From: JAXDMK01 sp963790325
GTDB taxonomy: Bacteria; Actinomycetota; Acidimicrobiia; Acidimicrobiales; AC-14
Assembly: GCA_963790325.1 (NCBI GenBank)
Contig: CAWBNY010000002.1
Coordinates: 558,001-622,000, forward strand
Direction of reading: 5' to 3'
DNA: 64,000 nt
The notes beneath the pieces were generated by a model. That model saw only the letters and a program-made list of their open reading frames with translations. It did not search any database and had not been told where the DNA came from. Positions 59,601 through 64,000 of the stretch are shown piece by piece. Each line of letters begins with the position of its first letter. The stretch's first letter is position 1. The position numbers were made by a program, and so were the translations under genes.

Positions 59601-59990
59601 TCAGAGCACCTCGATGACGCACCGAGCGCCCGGCGCGTTCGCTAGCCGCCTGTCGGCGGTGAGGAGTCGACCGTCAACCGCTTCGGCGAGGGCGATGTAG
59701 CAGCCGTCGTAGGAGGTGACGTTGTCCCGGAGCTCCCATACGCGGGGCAGGAGGGGAGCAGTCGGAAACACCGAGATCGGGAGGTCGACCAAGTCCTCGA
59801 ACGCGGCATCGGCCTGCTCACGGGTGATTGAGCCGGCGTTCGCGTGTCGCCGCACTACGGACATGACCTCGATCCGGAGGAGGTCCGGGCCGGCGATGGT
59901 CTCGCCCCGAAGCCGGTCGCGGAACCGTTGCCCGTCCTCGCCGGCGTCGACGATCGCCGAGGCAATCACCGAGGCGTCAACGACGAGCAC
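59601..59990 (-). CDS. vapC: VapC-type PIN-domain toxin (copy 2)
   Basis: 129 residues, identical in protein sequence to the copy at 54042-54431; one silent base differs (GTA versus GTG for a valine). All four PIN acids are kept. Either module could neutralise the other, so copies are functionally redundant if both are expressed. Confidence 0.92.
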   Translation of the reverse strand: MLVVDASVIASAIVDAGEDGQRFRDRLRGETIAGPDLLRIEVMSVVRRHANAGSITREQADAAFEDLVDLPISVFPTAPLLPRVWELRDNVTSYDGCYIALAEAVDGRLLTADRRLANAPGARCVIEVL

Positions 59991-60207
59991 GTTCGGCGTC
60001 TACCGCTTCAATGGCCTCGGAAGGTGAGAGCCGACTCTTGGGCCGGCGCTCGATGCGGTCCAGCATCTCATCGAGGGTGGGCGCGGCCGCGATGGCCGCG
60101 AGCTGGCCCGCAAGGAACTGCTGAAGGGATTGCCCGGCACGTTCGGCTCGACGAACGAGCGCCTCGTGGACTTCCTCCGGCACGTCGCGGACCTGAACAT
60201 TCGGCAT
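59977..60207 (-). CDS. vapB: VapB/FitA-like antitoxin (copy 2)
   Basis: 76 residues, same protein as 54418-54648, with the same 14-bp overlap with its toxin and the same upstream GCATGCATGC palindrome. The identical operators predict cross-regulation of both modules. Confidence 0.88.
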   Translation of the reverse strand: MPNVQVRDVPEEVHEALVRRAERAGQSLQQFLAGQLAAIAAAPTLDEMLDRIERRPKSRLSPSEAIEAVDAERARR

Positions 60208-60515
60208 GCATGCATAGTACATGCGGCGATGGGTTGACGCGCCGCGACCTGTCCCAGGACGCCGGGTGAGCCACCCCGCGAGGCAGCCCGAGCGGCTCAC
60301 CGTTCATGCCGGCGTATCACCGTCCGAATCCCCAGAACACCGCCCGCGATCCCGACGACGACCTCAGCCCGTACCCGCCCTAAATGCCGGATTTGCGCTG
60401 ACTGCGGGCGACGCTCCGCCGCTACCACTCGTCGTCGATCTTGACGACGGCCCGTCCTCCCCAGGTGCCGGGTCGGGACCCCCCGCCGACACCGGCGGGC
60501 TAACGTCTCGGCCCC
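60208..60515. other. Right edge of accessory island
   Basis: 308 bp. The direct repeat ends at 60390; from there the high-GC chromosomal composition returns. TAACGT at 60501-60506, 9 nt before the nucleotidyltransferase GTG, is a possible -10 element. No tRNA or att-like repeat of the left edge was found. Confidence 0.45.
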
Positions 60516-61259
60516 GTGAAGGGAGTGATCCTCGCCGGGGGCACCGGGACGCGGATGCACCCGCTCACCCGCATCACCAACAAGCACCTCCTGCCGATCT
60601 ACGACCGGCCGATGGTGACGTACGCCATCGAGGCCCTCGTGACCGCCGGGGTCGACGAGATCATGATGGTCACCGGCGGCACCCACGCCGGTGAGTTCCT
60701 CCGCCTCCTCGGCAGCGGCAACGAGTGGGGCATCCACCGCCTCTCCTACGCCTACCAGGAGCGTGCCGGCGGGATCGCCGAGGCCCTCGCCCTCGCCGAG
60801 CGCTTCGTAGACGGCGACCGGGTGGTCGTCATGTTGGCCGACAACATCGTCGGGCGCTCGATCCGCACCGCGGTCGACAACTTCCGTGACCAGGCCGAGG
60901 GCGCCCGCATCCTGCTCTCCAAGGTCGACGACCCGGCCCACCTCAGCCACCTCGGCGTCCCCGAGATCGACGCCGACGGCCGGGTGACGAGGATCGTCGA
61001 GAAGCCCGACGTCCCGCCCAGCGACTACGCCGTCACCGGCATCTACTTCTACGACCAGTCCGTGTTCGAGATCATCACCACCCTCGTGCCGTCCGGCCGG
61101 GGCGAGCTCGAGATCACCGACGTCAACAACTGGTACGTCGACCAGCAGGCGATCGAGTACGACGTGCTCGACGGGTTCTGGGGCGACGCGGGCGAGTCGA
61201 TCGACGCGTACTACGAGGTCAACGACTATGTCCGGGCCCACGGGGCCAACAAGGGCTGA
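60516..61259 (+). CDS. rfbA: Sugar-1-phosphate nucleotidyltransferase (RmlA/RfbA-like)
   Basis: 247 residues. KGVILAGGTGTRMHPLTRIT is the activating G-x-G-T/x-R loop, with NKHLLPIYDRPMVTYAIEAL in which K and D contact the substrate. VVVMLADNIVGRSI holds the metal-binding D. VEKPDVPPSDYAVTGIYFYD is the sugar-site segment. RmlA normally has about 290 residues; this lacks the C-terminal allosteric helices, like short RmlA2-type and archaeal forms. It makes dTDP-glucose or a related NDP-sugar for rhamnose-type branches of the surface glycan. Starts at GTG 60516. Confidence 0.85.
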   Translation: MKGVILAGGTGTRMHPLTRITNKHLLPIYDRPMVTYAIEALVTAGVDEIMMVTGGTHAGEFLRLLGSGNEWGIHRLSYAYQERAGGIAEALALAERFVDGDRVVVMLADNIVGRSIRTAVDNFRDQAEGARILLSKVDDPAHLSHLGVPEIDADGRVTRIVEKPDVPPSDYAVTGIYFYDQSVFEIITTLVPSGRGELEITDVNNWYVDQQAIEYDVLDGFWGDAGESIDAYYEVNDYVRAHGANKG

Positions 61260-61277
61260 GGACCGAGGGCCGACGGC

Positions 61278-61595
61278 GTGGTCCGGCGGGGCCGCCTCCG
61301 GCCGCCGTCGGACGCCCCGGACGAGGGCGAGGACATCGACGTCCTCCTCGAGTCCGCCGCCGGCCCGGTGGTCGAGCAGATCCTCTCCGGCCGGGTGGAC
61401 ACGCCCATCGACTACCTGGCCCCCCGCGACGAGTGGATCGCCGTGCTCCACGGCGGGGCCGCACTCGATGTCGGGGGCGAGCATGTCGAGCTGGCCGCCG
61501 GGGACTGGGTCATGCTGCCGGCCGACGTCCCCCACCGCCTGCTCCGGGTCGACGAGGGGACGAGCTGGCTGGCGTTCCATTTCCCGCCCCCGTAG
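61278..61595 (+). CDS. Cupin-domain protein
   Basis: 105 residues. EWIAVLHGGAALDVGGEHVEL then AAGDWVMLPADVPHRLLRVD form the two cupin motifs (G-x5-H.. and G-D-x-x-x-x-P-x-x-x-x-H), with the last histidine in PHRLL conserved and the first partly lost. Small single-domain cupins isomerise sugars or bind metals. It starts 18 bp after rfbA, so it may be a sugar-nucleotide epimerase partner; this is inference. Confidence 0.75.
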   Translation: MVRRGRLRPPSDAPDEGEDIDVLLESAAGPVVEQILSGRVDTPIDYLAPRDEWIAVLHGGAALDVGGEHVELAAGDWVMLPADVPHRLLRVDEGTSWLAFHFPPP

Positions 61596-61754
61596 TTACC
61601 CCCAGGAGATCCACAGGGCAGGCGGGGAACCTTCACCAGGGCCGGTGCGTCTACGCAGAGTGGGGGCGCGATGGCGGGAACGAAACACGATCGTTATGGT
61701 GGCCCATCGGTTCGGCGGATCGCGGCCCTGCCGGCAGGGCCGCAGGGGGTGCAT

Positions 61755-63467
61755 ATGCGGGCAGTGACATCTCGGATCTCGGTCGGCGTGGGGGTGGTGA
61801 CGGCCCTCGTGGCGATCGCTCTCGTGCTTCCGGCGGCCCAGGCGACGTTCCCCGGCTCCAACGGCAAGATCGCATGGATCCAGGACGGCGACCTGTGGAC
61901 GGCGTTGCCGAACGGCACCAGCCCGGCCAAGCTCCTCGACGACGCCGACCACCCTGCGTGGTCGGTGGACGGGGCGTGGCTCCTGTTCGACCGCGACTTC
62001 AGCGGCAACGGGGAGATCTTCAAGGCCAGCGCCAACGGCACGTTCGGCCAGCGGCTCACCACCGACGCAGCCGACGACATCCAGCCCGCCTGGTCGCCCG
62101 ACAACCAGCGGATGGTGTTCTCCAGCAACCGGGTCGGCGGCGAGTACCGGCTCTACATCATGAACACCGACGGCTCGGGCGGCCTCGTCCCCCTCACCAA
62201 CGGCGACAACCTCGGCACCGACACCGACGACCTCGCCCCGGAGTGGTCGCCCAACGGCCAGCGCATCATCTTCCAGCGGGGCGACGGTTCGGGCGGCTCC
62301 AACATCTGGAGCATCAAGGCCGACGGCACCGACGCCTTCCAGGTCAACCCGGAGACGGCGCCCGGCGGCCTGCCCTTCACCGACCTGGTCACGCCCAAGT
62401 GGTCGCCCAACGGCAACACGATCGTCTTCACCGGCGAGGCCGCCGGCTGCGACAGCCACATCTTCGTCATGACCGCCGCCACCGGGGCCAACGTCGACGA
62501 CGTGCCCGATGGCGGGTGCCTGGTGGCCGAGCCCACCTGGTCCCCCGACGGCACCATCATCTTCTTCCGCCTGACGGCCGGTCCGACCGGCGACGGGCTC
62601 TACGGGTACAACGTCGCCGGCAACACCCTGGCCGAGCTGGTCGGCGGCGCCGGCGCCACCTCGCCCGACTGGCAGCCACTCGGCGGCTCGCCCGTGACCT
62701 CCTCGACCACGACCTCCACCGTCGTCGGTACGAGCACGACCACGACCACCACCACGACCACCACGACCACGGTCCCGCCGGGCAAGGACAAGAAGTCGCG
62801 GCCGCTCGTGGTGCGGTCGGGCCGGTGGTACCTGCGCAACACCCTCACCACGGGGACGGCCGACATCACCTTCGACTACGGGAACCCCACGGGCGACGTG
62901 GGCGTGACCGGTGACTGGGACGGCAACGGCTCGACCACGCCGGGCGTGGTCCGGGCCGGCACCTGGTTCCTGCGCAACTCCAACACCACCGGCGTGGCCG
63001 ACCTGTCCTTCGTCTACGGCAACCCCGGCGACGTGCCCGTCACCGGCGACTGGGACGGCAACGGCACCGTCACCCCCGGCGTCGTGCGGGCCGGCACCTG
63101 GTTCCTGCGCAACTCCAACACCACCGGCGTGGCCGACCTCACCTTCACCTACGGCAACCCCGGCGACATGCCCGTCACCGGCGACTGGGACTCCACCGGC
63201 ACGTTCACCGCAGGCGTGGTGCGGGACGGCACCTGGTACCTGCGCAACTCCAACACCACCGGGGTGGCCGACGCCACCTTCGGGTTCGGTAACCCCACCG
63301 GCGACAACCCCCTGACGGGTGACTGGGACGGCAACGGCTCGACGACCCCGGGCGTGGTGCGGGGTAGCACGTGGTACGTGCGCAACTCCAACACCACCGG
63401 GACAGCCGACGGCAGCTTCGGATATGGCGATTCCACCGACAAGCCACTGACGTGGCGCAATGCGTAA
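61755..63467 (+). CDS. Secreted beta-propeller protein with Thr-rich linker and GDWDGNG repeats
   Basis: 570 residues. A signal peptide (VVTALVAIALVLPAAQATF) leads a TolB-like propeller with PD40-type blades: PAWSPDNQRMVFSSNRVGG, PEWSPNGQRIIFQRGDG, PKWSPNGNTIVFTG and PTWSPDGTIIFFRL. A linker of about 30 residues, largely threonine, precedes five 45-46-residue repeats such as GTWFLRNSNTTGVADL and GDWDGNGTVTPGVVR. The start is ATG 61755 with AGGGGG upstream. Extracellular; the repeats look like ligand- or wall-binding modules but no catalytic site is evident. Confidence 0.8.
   Translation: MRAVTSRISVGVGVVTALVAIALVLPAAQATFPGSNGKIAWIQDGDLWTALPNGTSPAKLLDDADHPAWSVDGAWLLFDRDFSGNGEIFKASANGTFGQRLTTDAADDIQPAWSPDNQRMVFSSNRVGGEYRLYIMNTDGSGGLVPLTNGDNLGTDTDDLAPEWSPNGQRIIFQRGDGSGGSNIWSIKADGTDAFQVNPETAPGGLPFTDLVTPKWSPNGNTIVFTGEAAGCDSHIFVMTAATGANVDDVPDGGCLVAEPTWSPDGTIIFFRLTAGPTGDGLYGYNVAGNTLAELVGGAGATSPDWQPLGGSPVTSSTTTSTVVGTSTTTTTTTTTTTTVPPGKDKKSRPLVVRSGRWYLRNTLTTGTADITFDYGNPTGDVGVTGDWDGNGSTTPGVVRAGTWFLRNSNTTGVADLSFVYGNPGDVPVTGDWDGNGTVTPGVVRAGTWFLRNSNTTGVADLTFTYGNPGDMPVTGDWDSTGTFTAGVVRDGTWYLRNSNTTGVADATFGFGNPTGDNPLTGDWDGNGSTTPGVVRGSTWYVRNSNTTGTADGSFGYGDSTDKPLTWRNA
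62810..63460 (+). repeat. Tandem repeats of about 135-138 bp encoding GDWDGNG modules
   Basis: Five units, each WYLRN/WFLRN...TFxYGNPxGD...GDWDGNG...GVVR. Nucleotide similarity between units is high (for example CGCAACTCCAACACCACCGG in four of them), so the array has recently expanded. Cognate repeats occur at the C-terminus of the gene at 30580-32964. Confidence 0.8.
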
Positions 63468-63497
63468 CATCGATCGACGAGCGGAGGTAGCGTGAGG

Positions 63498-64000
63498 ATG
63501 GATCGGTCCCGGCGAATTTGGGCTATTAGGGGCATCGTCATGGCGACAATCGTCGCTTCCGGTTTCGTAATGTTGCCGGCGGCTCAGGCCGCTATTTCCC
63601 AAGTGGTCGTGAGCGTGCGGTGCGGGGGTGCCTCCGACCCGACCAACTTCGCGGTCATCAAGAACAACCGGGCGACGCCGATCACCGGCACCGTCCAGAG
63701 CACGGGCGCGCCGGTGCCCTTCAACGCCGCCGCGGGCGCCACTGTCGAGGTGGGGGTGGCCAAGACATCCAACGCCGCCATCGTGAGCGTCGGCAACGAG
63801 GTCGACGTGGCCAACTTCGTCGGCTGCCTGCCGGGCGTGACCTCCACCACGTCGTCCACCACGACCACCACCGTGCCGGGGGTGACCACGACCACGTCCA
63901 CCACGGTCGTCGGCTCCACCACCACCAGTTCGCCGACCACGACGACCACCACCACCATCCCGCCGGCGGGCGCCAAGCAGGCCCGGCCTCTGGTCGTGCG
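63498..64000 (+). CDS. Secreted protein with Thr-rich linker, 5' part only
   Basis: 167 codons from ATG 63498 (or GTG 63492, both behind GGAGG) to the window edge, still open. A signal peptide (IVMATIVASGFVMLPAAQAA) precedes a small beta domain (VVVSVRCGGASDPTNFAVIK) and a threonine-rich linker. The last visible residues KQARPLVVR repeat the start of the repeat module in the previous gene (KKSRPLVVRSGRWYLRN). It is therefore a neighbouring paralog with a different N-terminal domain. Confidence 0.75.
   Translation, partial: MDRSRRIWAIRGIVMATIVASGFVMLPAAQAAISQVVVSVRCGGASDPTNFAVIKNNRATPITGTVQSTGAPVPFNAAAGATVEVGVAKTSNAAIVSVGNEVDVANFVGCLPGVTSTTSSTTTTTVPGVTTTTSTTVVGSTTTSSPTTTTTTTIPPAGAKQARPLVV

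Larger units (their letters stand above)
59443..60390. repeat. Long direct repeat, right copy (VapBC module)
   Basis: 948 bp matching 53883-54831 (offset 5560, then 5559 after the shorter C run near 59571). Same orientation as the left copy, so recombination between them would delete the intervening segment and leave one VapBC. Confidence 0.95.

Noticed and set aside
62700..62800. Simple repeat of ACC/ACG triplets as a microsatellite of interest
   Set aside because: It encodes a threonine-rich linker in frame; similar linkers appear elsewhere and need no further explanation.
1..64000. tRNA or rRNA genes and replication origin
   Set aside because: No recognisable tRNA arm pattern, rRNA segment or DnaA-box cluster was found by eye; a tRNA scan would be decisive.

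Overview
The window comes from a very high-GC bacterium with many GTG starts, 1-14 bp gene overlaps and leaderless-looking promoters. These traits, together with a stand-alone LigD polymerase domain, a DUF5719-like gene and VapBC modules, point to an actinobacterium. A member of the Acidimicrobiia is my guess, but nothing here proves it.

Layout. 1-132 is the 3' end of an Hsp70-like gene. 262-15210 is a polysaccharide or glycolipid assembly region with two radical SAM enzymes, an epimerase-methyltransferase fusion, a GT2 glycosyltransferase, a YfhO-like membrane protein, five further SAM methyltransferases and a secreted anchored protein. 15266-19720 is a two-gene conflict-type system: a Trypco1-like protein followed by a trypsin-NTPase-TPR protein that carries a one-base deletion inside its identical TPR repeats. 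19707-27396 returns to glycan genes (GT2, GT2/GT4 fusion, coiled-coil, two methyltransferases). 27410-32964 holds an MmcQ-like protein, two lipoproteins, a LigD-type polymerase and a secreted beta-helix protein. 33057-37943 encodes a Wzm/Wzt-type polysaccharide exporter with a GT2-GT4 fusion, a coiled-coil protein and a thioredoxin-like protein. 38083-42617 is a DUF5719-like protein with a giant membrane glycosyltransferase. 42685-49496 has YqgE, a YccA-like membrane protein, three GT4 glycosyltransferases in one coupled operon, and a META-domain lipoprotein. 49794-50267 is a DUF1801-like gene.

50.3-60.4 kb is an accessory island with visibly lower GC and much gene decay. It contains a broken operon (nuclease-like gene, small protein, Mrr-like restriction gene with at least five frame changes), a VapBC module present twice as a 949/948-bp near-identical direct repeat, a second unrelated AbrB-VapC pair, a tyrosine recombinase whose nucleophile codon is destroyed by a one-base insertion, and an ApeA-like HEPN protein translationally coupled to a 61-residue ORF. 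The two VapBC copies bracket the recombinase and the HEPN pair.

60516-64000 resumes chromosomal sugar and envelope functions: a nucleotidyltransferase, a cupin and two secreted proteins with threonine-rich linkers and GDWDGNG-type repeats also found in the beta-helix protein at 30580-32964.

The main surface locus fits together as follows. Nucleotide-sugar enzymes feed soluble GT2/GT4 enzymes. Methyltransferases and FkbM-like enzymes decorate or cap the chain. The ABC exporter, whose ATPase carries a Wzt-type substrate-recognition extension, moves it across the membrane. The most interesting non-housekeeping systems are the Trypco1/trypsin-NTPase-TPR pair, the HEPN plus small-ORF pair between duplicated toxin-antitoxin modules, and the decayed three-gene nuclease operon.
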